64,000 nucleotides of DNA from Scleropages formosus (taxonomy: Eukaryota > Chordata > Actinopteri > Osteoglossiformes > Osteoglossidae): NCBI RefSeq assembly GCF_900964775.1, contig NC_041806.1:39389638-39453637 (forward strand), in the 5' to 3' direction. The notes below the pieces were generated by a model. That model was not told the DNA's origin. It did not search any database and saw only the letters and a program-made list of their open reading frames with translations. Positions 51,583-62,147 of this stretch are shown in pieces; the first letter of the stretch is position 1; each line of letters opens with the position of its first letter. The translations under genes and the position numbers were made by a program.

Positions 51583-54500
51583 GGTTTGAAACCGGTTTGA
51601 TACTAGCTTGATCCTAATTGGTCCTTGCGTCGCATCGGTTTTTTTTTTTTTAAAAAAAACTGGTTTAGGTCAAGACAACCGCGCACACACACACGCACAC
51701 ATATCAACCAATCAAAAACCAGAACAATTGCCAACGCCGAAGGTCACCACAAACCGGCCAATCACGTCAAACCTCCAGACAATTCCCACGCTCAAACTAT
51801 CTATATATAAAGAAAGAAGTCCAACACACTCCACACAATTTGTGCACTGATGATGTTACCCCGATTGGTGATGAAACGTCTGCAATCTAAATGCCAAGCT
51901 CAGTGAACTGCTGAACACCCCAATCAACAACCCGAGCTATGAAGACCACCAATCTTCTCGATAATTTCCAGATCATCTAGTACATTGAATATTTGACTTG
52001 TTCTACTGTTCTGCAATCATAAAGCTCTTTATAATTACTGACAAATGGTTTAAATTCATAGAAGTTTTAGTGGAAGTCCCATTCATCTATAGATAGCAAA
52101 TTTGCAAATTTTACTGTGTACGTAGACTGAATTGTAATTTTTTTTATTATTTTTTTATTTTTTTTCTGTACGTGAGATGATATTAACAATATACATGTTG
52201 ATAATGACACGAGAGTTGAGATATATTAAGGGTCAGTTTTGTTCCTCTTCAAAACCTTTGCAGCACTTAATTGTACATTTACTTAAGCAGAGCAAGGAAT
52301 GTACTGGCATTGAGTATAAAATGGAAAACACTCCAGTAATGATACTTAGATTTTTGTGATACAGTGGACATTGTGTCCAAAGTCCAGAGAACATTACATG
52401 TCACAAAGTGAAGGTACATTTTCAGTCCGTACCAAACCGTGTCTGCATTGCAAAAAGGCTGTAATTACAGTTTCAGTGCTTGTGTTGTGATATTACAAAA
52501 ACACTGAAAAAATTCCCATTTTTGTCACTTGCAGTGTGATTTGCCTAATTACAGCAACTACATTTATTCATTTAGCTGATGCTTTTTTCCCAAAAGGATT
52601 TTTAGTGTTAAGGTGCTTACAACTATTTACCTATTTATACAGCTGGGTAATTTTACTGAGCAATTTTTAGGGTAAGAACCTTGTTCAAGGGTACTACAGC
52701 CAGAGGTGACTTTTGGGTCCAAAGGCAGTAGCTCTAACCGCTAGCTGTCCCTTATGAAATCACAGTTTCCTGAATTTTTCATAAAATCGTATTTCATGAA
52801 GAATGAAAAGAAAGAAAGTATAACCTACAACAGGATGCACTTCAAGGTTTGTTTCTTTGGAAATGTCTTCCTGATTTTCCCCATCTCATTTTCATTTATT
52901 AATTTAGCAGATGCTTTTCTCCAAAGCGACATACATCTCATCGAAAATACGTGTATAATAGACATAGTACACATTCTGTCTCCTGCAGAGACAAAGTCAA
53001 TGAATCAAGAACCAGCAGATGGCAGTCATCCTGAAGAAGACTCAGCACGTTGTGAGTATTGTGCTATAGTGCCATTATAGCAAACTTTGCTGCATTATTA
53101 AAATACCCTAAAATAGCTCAGAGTTTATTAGATGGGAAGAGGAGGCTCAGGAAACACAAACTGGCATGCGTACTCATAAGCTGGGGAGGTAGCTGAGATT
53201 TGTGTTGCATTCACCAATAGAACATGTAGCCATATATTGTATATTCCAAAGGTATAGGCTGATTATAAAGCATTTTCATGAAAGTGGAGACAATGACTGC
53301 TGGCAAGACGTTGGCTCTTCCAGGAACTAGCCTAGTGGGTAGAGTAATTGCCTTGCAGTTCAAAGACCTGTTTTTGAATCCCTGCTATTTATCCTGACTA
53401 AAGTTCCGCTGTACTGTCCTTGAACTGCTCTGGTAAAACCGAGCCAACTGTATAAATAAGCAAATCAGTAAGTACCTTAGTACTAAAGTTTATTGTTGTA
53501 TACCAATCTGACATTGTCAGTGGCTTTAGAGAAAAGTGTTAGATAAATACACACACACACACACACACACACACTTTCCGAACCGCTTGTCCCATACGGG
53601 GTCACGGGGAACCGGAGCCTACCCGGCAACACAGGGCGTAAGGTCGGAGGGGGAGGGGACACACCCAGGATGGGACGCCAGTCCGTCTCAAGGCACCCCA
53701 AGCGGGACTCGAACCCCAGACCCACTGGAGAGCAGGACCCGGTCCAACCCACCGCACCCCCTGTTAGATAAATAAATCAATGTAAATAACAAAAGAATAG
53801 CTCAGGCTCTAAAATGGAGTTGCCATGAATAAACCTCCAGTCTCTTGGTTGACCTTGAAAACATAATTATATATTTTAGAAATTATGTAGTTTATATTAT
53901 ATAAAAGCATGGGGGGGGCGTGGTGGCGCAGTGCGTTGGACCGGGTCCTGCTCTCCGGTGGGTCTGGGGTTCGAGTCCCGCTTGGGGTGCCTTGCGATGG
54001 ACTGGCGTCCCGTCCTGGGTGTGTCCCCTCCTCCTCCGGCCTTACGCCCTGAGTTGCCGGGTAGGCTCCGGTTCCCCGCGACCCAGTATGGGACAAGCGG
54101 TTCCGAAAGTGTGTGTGTGTGTGTGTGTGTCTTTCTAAGTGGTTTATTGATGAGCCGTTAATCAATTAAAGTAATTGATTAATGGAAGCTACTTGTACAG
54201 TCACAGTGGTCTTACTGGAATCACAAGATGTGGTTCAGGGTACACCAGTCCATCACAGTGTTGCTTTAATGTTATGTTTTATTTTTGATCTCATTTCAGT
54301 TTACGCCATTGAAAAAATGGAGATGTATCTTGATAATCCAGAGAACCGCCGAAGAATAGTAAATGAACTAAAACTAGAATTAAAGGAGGGGGAAGTTAAA
54401 AAACTGGAAGATTTCCTCAGTGGCATGAAAGTGAAAAAAGTCTTTCGTTTCAGCCATGATGCTGTCAAGAAAATAATATCCTGTAGAGAGATAAAGACAT

Positions 54501-55654
54501 TTCTGAAACCAGGAAATGAAAAGACTCTTTCCGATAAAGTCATTAAACATTTCTTTGAAAAAGTTCGTGGTGCTCCAGCAGCAGCTCAGCACCAGAACAG
54601 AGCAGACCGTACGGGAACTAGTGTAGCTTCAGAGATTAGTAATGATAATATGTCAGACAATGAATCTTCTGTAATAGATGAACCCCTACCCCTTCACACT
54701 AGTTCACCCACTTTTACTGCTAAACTTTCAGTGGCAGAAGAAAATAAAAGAGGAAGCACATCACTCAGCATGCTTTCTCTCTCTCCATCTAAATCTTGCA
54801 GCCAAACAACATCACCTCTTAATGGTGGTCATTGTGCTGTCACTACCACTAATGAGAGTTTGCCTGTTGCCAGCAGTGACTACCCTGGAAATCATCAAAA
54901 TGTTTTCAGTGACTCAGGTTTTACCTCACTATCTGAGAACCAGAACACAAAACAACCTTCGAAAACATATTTAAAACTAGAATCCATTCCTCTTCCTTTA
55001 GCAGAGACACCTATCGAAGATAAACTTTTTGCTCAGGATGCCGAGACTCCATCTCAAAACAATGTGAAGGAGTCGGATGTTAATATGGACAGTCCTGACA
55101 AAGCTGTATTTGCAGAAACAGATCATATAGATGTAAACAAGGAGAAGAAGATGAAAAGACAAAGGGGGCAAGTATCGAAAAAGACAAAGGAGAAATTGCA
55201 AAAGAAAACGTTGCTTGTCAATTGGGCGAGACAATGCATACCTGCCGATAAACAAGGAACCAGCCTAGAGAAAGAAGAACTTGAAAAAATAAGAGATGGA
55301 ATCAGTATTGTGAACATCAGAGAGTACGAACAATACCCCTGCCTTGTGTGTGAGTGCTGTATGGTCTTTACTGACCCCCATACTAATAAGAAAAGTATCA
55401 TTGAGGTTCTGTTAAAGGAGGTTAATGGCAAAAGTAAGAAGTTAAATTCACAGGATGAATTTAAGTTGCAGTTTAACATGGGCGTGCTAAACATTGATGA
55501 AACCATTTTGCTTCTACCAGACAAAACTGTGGTTGAGGCTTATAATGACACATTTGATTACAATGTAAAACAATTTCAAAAGATTATTGATAAAGTTTTC
55601 ATTCCTCTTCTAGCTTTATTTAAAGAACTTCAAAGAAAAATTCAGTTATTTTGA
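50235..55654 (+). CDS. CARD-containing protein of unknown function, five coding exons
   Basis: I do not recognise this gene beyond its CARD, a death-fold domain that pairs with other CARDs in inflammasome and apoptosis signalling. Exons: 50235-50274, 50547-50792, 51019-51105, 52989-53051, 54300-55654. All four introns are phase 1, and the chain encodes 596 residues. The CARD is at about 16-95 ([53 protein letters not shown]). A basic bipartite-NLS-like run follows (KRK 101-103, KKRRR 112-116). Then come a charged helical block at 147-236, a Ser/Thr-rich low-complexity middle, a Lys-rich stretch at about 428-450, and a C-terminal block from 450 with a CLVCECC cysteine cluster near 491. A polyadenylation signal is at 56397-56402. 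The exon chain rests on splice signals and phase only. The last exon could instead be a separate gene, but its upstream frame has no good start. Confidence 0.75.
51244..51285 (-). ncRNA. Hammerhead ribozyme motif, left arm
   Basis: Read on the minus strand: TGCA (stem I), CTGATGA, a stem II of about six pairs (GTCACC with GGTGAT, loop CCGATT), GAAAC, GTC and TGCA (stem I partner). The invariant CUGANGA and GAAA boxes and a GUC cleavage triplet are all present. Stem III is only AC/GU, the minimal form that works best as a dimer. Confidence 0.7.
51312..51548 (-). repeat. tRNA-derived SINE, family A, with 15-bp TSD, inside the fold-back element
   Basis: Copy at 51327-51533 with the exact duplication TCTTGACCTAAACCA at 51312-51326 and 51534-51548. 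It is therefore younger than the fold-back element. An A homopolymer of about 30 bases follows at about 51555-51580. Confidence 0.93.
51843..51884 (+). ncRNA. Hammerhead ribozyme motif, right arm
   Basis: Plus-strand partner of the left motif: TGCA at 51843-51846, CTGATGA at 51847-51853, stem II GTTACC/GGTGAT around loop CCGATT, GAAAC at 51873-51877, GTC at 51878-51880, TGCA at 51881-51884. The one change from the left copy is in stem II (C to T) and leaves a G-U pair, so pairing is kept. Confidence 0.7.
52556..52755 (-). repeat. tRNA-derived SINE, family B
   Basis: Minus-strand copy: tail CATTTAGCTGATGC, middle TACAGCTGGGTAATTTTAC and TTCAAGGGTACTACAGCC, head TAACCGCTAGCTGTCCC. In intron 3 of the CARD gene. 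Confidence 0.8.
52886..52975 (-). repeat. SINE/LINE tail fragment just upstream of a CARD-gene exon
   Basis: TTAGCAGATGCTTTTCTCC and AAAGCGACATACATCTCATC, the same layout as at 1921 and 60343. It stops about 14 bp before the exon at 52989, so it may supply part of the splice-acceptor context. Confidence 0.6.
53325..53800 (+). repeat. Old tRNA-derived SINE interrupted by a family A SINE
   Basis: An old copy with head CTAGTGGGTAGAGTAATTGCC, middle CTGCTCTGGTAAAACC and tail GGCTTTAGAGAAAAGTG reaches GTTAGATAAATA at 53538-53549. A minus-strand family A copy (53550-53762) follows, and the duplicated GTTAGATAAATA (53763-53774) then leads into the rest of the old tail (AATCAATG). Insertion order is therefore clear. 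Confidence 0.88.
53910..54132 (+). repeat. tRNA-derived SINE, family A
   Basis: Plus-strand copy from GGGGCGTGGTGGCGCAGTGCG to a (GT)n tail. It lies head to head with the minus copy at 53550 and only 150 bp away, so the two could form a strong hairpin in the CARD-gene pre-mRNA. No clear flanking duplication. Confidence 0.85.
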
Positions 55655-56720
55655 GCCCATTTAGGATTCTGAACATTAACAGGGAAGTGCTGAAACTCTT
55701 CCATGGCAAAACTTGGCCATATAACCTAAAGGTATTTTAATCACTCTGAATGTTATTTTGTCATCTTTGGTCAGCCTCCTTGTTACAAGTTTCATTTGAA
55801 GTGATGTTTTATTAATAGTTTTTTTTTTGGGGGGGGGGATTTGTATGCAGGGAAGTCTTGCTGTAAGTTGGCATTCAAACATGACTTATTTTGCGTAGCG
55901 TCCAACAGGGGGCGCCAGAAGTAAGTTTTTCTGGTGAAATTGTGATGAAGATACACCATGTGCCATCGAACATCTCTGTAACACACTGCTTTATGGTCCG
56001 ATCATTTAATAGTCTCGATATCTTTGGGAGGACTTAAGTTGTTATTTTTCTGATTATATAAAATTTGATTTTAAGTTTTCATTGAAAGATATATTCCTTT
56101 ATTTTTCTGGCAGTGACCATGCTGTTGATCTTCTTGTTAATTTTTTCGTGTTGCATTGTAAATGTTTTATTCACAAAAACAAATTTCTCAAGACTTTGCC
56201 TAGATTCGATGTCTTTCTTGCTGAGATTTCCCGTACTGTAAACTCTTAAACTCACTGATAACAGTAAGAATAACAAGTTTATTAGGAATTATGATCACAT
56301 TTTTCGTATTGAATGAGATGCTGCTGTTATCTTTTTTCTTCCTTTTTCTTTTATTGTATGTTGTTGTATTTCGATGCAGTGCTGTTCCTTTTCTGCAATA
56401 AAATTTAAAAAAAATTAATAATCACAATATGCTTCACTCTTTAGGTATGTTTAACACATACAGTAGCTTATATTCACATGTTTCTTTAGATGAAATAGAT
56501 CTGTAGATATATTTTGTACTGATGGTTTGCAGAAAAACATGAATGTAAATGAATTTTTTATTTTTCAAATTTATACAGTACTATATACTCCTCTATACTG
56601 TGTGAAAAAAATAAACTTGACTAAAATATGTTCTGTTATGTGATGTCATTCTTCATGCCAAGTAAAATTAGCTTTTGTTTGTACTTTTAATGCATAATGA
56701 TGTAATTATAACCTATCTGG
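55655..56720 (+). other. CARD-gene 3' UTR and intergenic DNA
   Basis: A polyadenylation signal AATAAA at 56397-56402 closes the likely 3' UTR. A second AATAAA lies near 56609. No other gene is seen. Confidence 0.5.
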
Positions 56721-57760
56721 TCAGTCTGTCACCTGCTTCTCTCTTTTTTCAGAACTAAACCAATGTCTGTTTTGTTTAGTTGAAGGTAAGTCAACAATAG
56801 ATTATCATCAAAAAGTTAGTGCTTTTTAGTTTACGGTTGGTGTTTTTCAAAGCCAAATTATGTGAACTATGAACCTGTAGGTTTAAAAACATTTGATAAC
56901 CTGTGAAAACCACTTCTTACTGCTATATACAGAATTTATTCTACAGCTGTATTGACATAGGGAGTCATCTGCCAAAAAATCAGTCGTGGGTCTTGAATTT
57001 TCTTTGTGCTTTATTTAGCATAGCATTTGCGCTCACATTACATTTCATATGTGTCATAAGTTACTTTGAGGAGTGAAACATTAAACTCACAATCAATATA
57101 TGTTTGCTAGAAAAGATTAGCATTGCATTAGAATTGCAAGAAGAAAGCAAGCCATTGTTTGATCACAATGATCAGAATATTTAAATCTGTTAATAAGGAA
57201 TGTCTCAGTGATGTTTTCTCTCATCTCCTTACTGACATGTGGCCTGGCTCAGAATTTCAGCATGAAAGCAAAGAAGTCAATGGCATATACTGTGTTTTTC
57301 ACATTGCAGACAGCATAACAGGCTTCTGAAAAGTCATAAGGACATTTGAAAAGAGCACAGCATATTGTACTTCTGAACGCTAATGGTGAGTCCTCCTTAC
57401 TGACATGTGGCCTGGCTCACGCTCTGACTAAGAGGAGCGCTCAGCGCAGAGTGGCTCAACTGGCAGGAGTAAGAGACCCCGGAGCGCCACTGCGCAGCCG
57501 TCACAGTGAGCAGGCTGCTGGAGAAGAACGTGCCGTCGGGACGCTGCTCGGGCGCACTGCTCTGGACCTCGCTGCCCGATCGAGGACGGCCTCCTTCCGT
57601 CCAGGACACGGTGATGGAGTCTGGGAAGAAACCCTGAGCTAGACACACCAGGGTGGCCTTGCCCTCGGACAGCTCTGTCTGGGACGGGGGCAGGAGAGTC
57701 AGTTTTGGGGGAGAAGGAGTGCGACCTGGAAGGAGGGGAAGAAAAATTTCTTAATAATGA
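56715..57760 (-). repeat. Tandem duplication unit 1 of the light-chain constant region
   Basis: About 1 kb that aligns base for base with 62640-63775: the CL exon plus its 3' flank, including the CL polyadenylation signal (AATAAA on the minus strand, 57010-57015 here and 63194-63199 in unit 2). Unit 1 lacks both SINE insertions found in unit 2 but has its own 168-bp addition at 57252-57419. Confidence 0.85.
57397..57725 (-). CDS. Immunoglobulin light-chain constant exon, copy 1
   Basis: Single C1-set Ig domain of a fish light chain. The exon begins after a good acceptor (CCTTCCAG) with split codon |GT CGC, reads RTPSPPKLTLLPPSQTELSEGKATLVCLAQGFFPDSITVSWTEGG..., and ends SYSCQLSHSALSAPLSQSVSQATCQ stop, about 108 residues. 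The domain Cys pair (LVCLA and YSCQL), the core Trp (VSWTEGG) and the penultimate Cys that would bond to the heavy chain are present. Its phase fits the J segment at 58398, although that J faces the other way in the germline. The isotype (kappa-, lambda- or sigma-like) cannot be settled by eye. Confidence 0.92.
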
Positions 57761-58369
57761 GACTCGTAGCTTTTGATGTTGACAGACTGATGTATAGCAA
57801 CTCAACATTTTTGCTATTAGGTAGCACCAGTTATATTTTTGGACAACAAGATAAAAAGCAGAAATTAATTATATAGCCTGTTAGAAAAAAAATAATCTGG
57901 ACAAACAAATATTTTAATAAAATGATTATTAGGGACAATAAACTTCACAAAATTTTTGTTTATCACTCCGTATAGGTCGAAAGAAAGAAAGAAAGAAAGA
58001 AAGAAAGGAAGGAAGGAAGGAAGAAAAAAAGAATTTAAATTTTATATCCATAGAGCAACTCAGTGAATTAAAGGTAATCTTACATAGTGTGAACCATTAG
58101 GGGGAAAATTGCAGTAGAAAAATGTTGTAATATCCATCTATTTAAAATGTATAGAAATATATCACTAATAACAATGACTGAAAATGTAACATAACAGTTG
58201 ATCCATACTGAATGGAATAAACATGAATAACTAGTCTGACAGTCATAATTAATGGTTTTACTATTTAAATAGTTACTTGATTAAAAAAAAAACATTTTTA
58301 TGATTTATGAATGAACGTTGAAGTTAGAACTTAATATTGTGAACAGTATAAGGTTTTTCAAGGTCGGGA
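57728..58369. other. Intron/spacer between CL copy 1 and the J segment
   Basis: AT-rich, with a (GAAA)n/(GGAA)n microsatellite at about 57979-58023. No minus-strand J core (FGxGT) was found here. Confidence 0.5.
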
Positions 58370-58435
58370 GGTTTTTGTTGGACCGTGCATCATTGTGTGT
58401 CACTACCTTTGGTGTTGGGACTAGGTTGGACATTG
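58370..58435 (+). other. Immunoglobulin light-chain J segment with 12-bp RSS, plus strand
   Basis: Nonamer GGTTTTTGT at 58370-58378 (consensus), a 12-bp spacer at 58379-58390, heptamer CATTGTG at 58391-58397 (consensus CACTGTG, one change), then J coding at 58398-58435 reading TTFGVGTRLDI and a split G before donor GTAAGT. The FGxGT core and phase-1 donor are typical and match the CL acceptor phase. The segment points opposite to the V and both CL exons. The heptamer change touches the CAC triplet that matters most for RAG cutting, so usage could be reduced. Confidence 0.82.
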
Positions 58436-58617
58436 GTAAGTTCAATTTCACTGAAAAAATTGTGGAATCTTTATAATTAGACAGATTGTCAAAATATTCG
58501 TTACTATAATACTCTTCTTTCTGGTGCTGGTCATGTTAACAGTTTACTTTGGATTTAGGGAAAATTGTTTCTCACATTTGTGAATCATAATAATCATTCT
58601 AATGTCAGTGTTATATA

Positions 58618-58664
<47 letters not shown>

Positions 58665-58767
58665 TAACTACCTCAGTATGTATAGTATAAACATTTACTT
58701 ACCTCAAACCAATCATAGAAAATAGTTTTTGCTTGTTAAAAATGTTTCTGTGAACAATTGACAAAAA

Positions 58768-58810
<43 letters not shown>

Positions 58811-59167
58811 CTCTACAAAATATAAACCTTTCAGTGACTGTGATTATCGTCAATTTGTCTGAACTAATGAAATCAAGAATATAATCATATTAGTTCTGTT
58901 AATATACTTAGAATATTCAGCATTTTTCCTCCATAAAAGCTTGTGACTTAGATGCACATGTGACAGTAACTCATGGTAAACCCTTACCACATATGTACTG
59001 TATGGATGAGAAAATGGCAAAAAAAAACTCAAAAATTCTCAACAAACCTTTGCAATAGTGGTCATCCAGGGAGCATCCCGAACCAGAACCATTTCCAGTT
59101 GTGATACAGATGTATTTAATGACAAGCTTGTGTGTAATTCTTCTCCTCCTGTTTAAGTCCCATAGTC
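58436..59167. other. Spacer between J and V
   Basis: AT-rich, with (AT)n at about 58628-58660 and (GT)n at about 58769-58808. No gene is seen. A successful V-J join would invert this stretch. Confidence 0.5.
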
Positions 59168-59206
59168 AGTTTTTGTACAAGCGTCTAGAAGAAGTGAATC
59201 ACTGTG
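59168..59206 (-). promoter_or_regulatory. V-segment recombination signal, 23-bp spacer
   Basis: Read on the minus strand: heptamer CACAGTG (59200-59206, consensus), a 23-bp spacer (59177-59199), nonamer ACAAAAACT (59168-59176; consensus ACAAAAACC). It abuts the V coding end after ...YYCSCAGCESA. With the J's 12-bp signal it satisfies the 12/23 rule. Confidence 0.9.
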
Positions 59207-59724
59207 GGCCGATTCACAGCCAGCACAGGAACAGTAGTACACAGCCGTGTCCTCTGCCTTCACCCCGTTGATGTGAAGGTATTCATTACTGCCGGATTCT
59301 GAATATGTGAACCTGCTCGGCAGACCGGAGGCTCTGTTGGAATCAGCCAGGAGGAACTGAGGAGCGCCTCCAGGCTTCTGTTGATACCAAGATATAATCC
59401 AGCTGCCACTGCTAACTGTGCAGGATATTTTGACGTTTGCTCCAAGAGACACGGACATGGACTTCTCCTGAGTCAACAAGACAATGGCCTCCAAACCTGG
59501 GAAATTACAGCAATATGTTTTTCAATTAATGAGTCAAATTATGTTAAATTAAAACAAACATGTTATTAAACAAGAACACCTCTGAAAAGTAATTCTGGCT
59601 TCAATGTCCATATTTACTCGTATTTTTTTCAAGAGTAGTCTTTAAAGGTAAAAGTCAACGATAAGAGTATCTTACCTGAGAGGACCATTAGCAAAAGGGT
59701 AGTAACCTGGACTAGGTTGGTCAT
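59207..59724 (-). CDS. Immunoglobulin light-chain variable segment with leader
   Basis: Germline VL in two exons on the minus strand. The leader is 59676-59724 (MTNLVQVTTLLLMVLS plus a split Gly) and the V exon is 59207-59496, with GT/AG borders. Landmarks: first Cys in VKISCTV, Trp in IISWYQQKPGGAPQFLL, FR3 GLPSRFTYSESGSNEYLHINGVKAEDTAVYYC and second Cys. There are no stops or frameshifts, so it looks functional. A TATA-like box (minus-strand TTTATATAAG) sits about 85-95 bp upstream, near 59808-59818. I see no exact octamer ATTTGCAT close by. It shares orientation with both CL exons. Confidence 0.9.
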
Positions 59725-60269
59725 AATGACTGGTAAAAAGCTTAAAAAACAAACAGAAAGGGTGACTAGCTTCACTGAAACTGTGGGACTGAGATAAACT
59801 GTTGCTTATATAAACCCGAGCGGACACTCCCTAACCAAATGTGTCAATATTACACTTACAGGAAACATGGACTGTTCTGATCCAGCGAGTTATTCTCATT
59901 TGATTATTGTCTTTAGAAGTAGTTAGTAGTGAACATTCTAACAAAAATATTAAGTCGTAAAACCCGTCAAACTATCCAACCTTCACTTTATCTTTTAACC
60001 CAGTAACATTTTTAAAATTGATCTTTTTATACCATAGAACCTATGATTATAGATAATGGCAAAATTAAAAGTGTAATGTTTAGGACCTATGTCTCACTGC
60101 CACATGAAAGTATAACTAATACTTAAAATATATTTAATTTTAAATTAAATAAATTTAATTTAAAGTTAAATTTAATTATAAAATTAAAATTAATACTTAA
60201 AATGTATTAGCCCATTTGAATCTGTGTTAAACCAACATTTAAAAATATTATGCTTATTAAAAAAGAAAG

Positions 60270-60321
<52 letters not shown>

Positions 60322-60342
60322 TATTGGTTTATGTTCACATTT

Positions 60343-60430
60343 ACATGTATTCATTTAGCAGGCACTTTTCTCCAAAGCAACCCACATCTCATAGAAAAAA
60401 ACAATGTTGCATTACATTTGGAGAAAGAGA
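60343..60430 (-). repeat. SINE/LINE tail fragment
   Basis: TTCATTTAGCAGGCACTTTTC and AAAGCAACCCACATCTCATAG, followed by TTGCATTACATTTGG; the same family as the fragments at 1921 and 52886. Confidence 0.6.
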
Positions 60431-62147
60431 GACTTAGATGGTTTATGTTTAGTTTTATATTTACCAATCAAATATCTGAAATTCAGATTTCAGCTTCACT
60501 TAGATTCTGCGTGAGAAAAGTGGGAGGAATGCCATGGCATATTTTGTTCTGGTTATTCAGATTTTTATTATTTCTGATTGAAGGGACTTTTGTTAGTGAG
60601 AGAGATATTTTCTGAAGGACAGGAACTGCACACCTGTGAGACCATATCCTGCTACACGTACCATTATAAGCACTGTATAAAATATTGGAAACACAAGAAT
60701 GAATTGAAAGTTTAGGTGTATTCCTGTGTTTGTGCTTCTGCCTATTTGTAATGGGGTTGTTGGCAGATTTGCCAAGTGTTTATTAATATGAAATAATTTT
60801 TCAGTACAGAATTCTAACATTATCTCACAACCAGCAACTCTGTAGATACTTTCTGGAGTTACCTGCAGAATTACAGTAAATAAAAGTAGATTCAGATTTA
60901 CCAAAAACCTGGTGGGGGTGGGAGTGAGAGTCATGGCTGACAGGTGCCAGGCATGGGTTCTGGGTGTTAGTTTTCAGTTCCTCTCCACCTGCTTGTCTCT
61001 GCAAAGCAGTTCTCTCGGTCCGAATGTCACAGTTTATGGGAACTCCCCCCCAACCCTAGAATTGTACTTAAAATACAACTGCCCGACAACAGATACGCAA
61101 ATGAGAACAGAATACATTTCCTGAACTTATCTGTTCATGCATGTCATCAAAGTCCTTTACAGGAGAAATATGATATATCAAACACACACACATCATACAA
61201 CAAATAAAATCTGAAATAAAATGATCATTTCAAACTCTTTACAAGGAAGTTATTTACAACTTAGTAAGTAAATGAACTTGTAAAACAAGGGGGTCAGAGG
61301 TGCATTAAATGTAAAGGTATATATATCACTGTCCGAACTCAATACCCAGTAACTGTGTGTCACTGCGGTGCCCAGATATACATCACAAAGTAAGATCATT
61401 TGCAACACTTTATGTAAAAATTGCCATTATCATCTTCATGTACCATTCCTCTATCTAATCCTAAATTACATAACTTTTGAGCTGCATTTTAGGATAGATG
61501 CAGCATGAACTTGAACACAGGGAACTGAGTACCTCTCCGCAAACTCCTGCATTGTTCAGTAGGTGTCAATGACTCCTAATTACAAAATTTTAGCAAGACC
61601 GTATCATGTAGAAGGCACTTCATCTGTTAATTGTGGTAGAAAATTTAATCATTTTACTTTCTGTAGGCCTCTTGACAAGTATCCAGTAATGTTGCATTCC
61701 TCATATACTATTTGCTCCAATTCATGCTGTCCACCATTCCGTATGCTGAAGAACTTGTTCACACTCCTTGTCACACACTGCCACTAAGTCACGAGAAATA
61801 GTTTCCCTTTAATATGCTGTATGTGATGGAATTTACTTAATGTGTGATCATTTAAGTTATACACTTCATAGAAATTTATGTACCAAAATACAATAACAGT
61901 TTGAGTGGCTTCACATACCTTATTTGGAGTCTATTACTTGTAAGTATGAATATATGTTATACCTAAGTTGTCCATTTTATCCAGGTACGAGTTACCAGCT
62001 CTTTGTTACTGCTTTTCTGACATACAAAAAAAACAGACCTTATGACACTTCATATATTTCTTTAATTTTATTGTATATAAAGAATGTAAAATAAGCATGA
62101 AAAATTTGAAGTATTACAAGGTAAAATATCAGCAACAGATTTATATC

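Larger units (their letters stand above)
51194..51979. mobile_element. Fold-back element with two hammerhead-ribozyme motifs (Penelope-like type)
   Basis: The body, 51204-51969, is flanked by the exact 10-bp duplication AGATCATCTA (51194-51203, 51970-51979). The left arm (about 51206-51291) and right arm (about 51837-51923) are inverted copies, nearly identical for about 86 bp. A further inner inverted block (CTTGACCTAAACCA and TTTTTGATTGGTTG) extends the symmetry. About 46 bp beyond the right arm have no partner, so it is not a simple TIR transposon. Each arm holds a hammerhead core. Terminal repeats in inverted order with hammerheads are known in Penelope-like retroelements; the assignment is inference, as no coding part remains. 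A family A SINE has inserted into it. It lies in intron 3 of the CARD gene. Confidence 0.75.
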
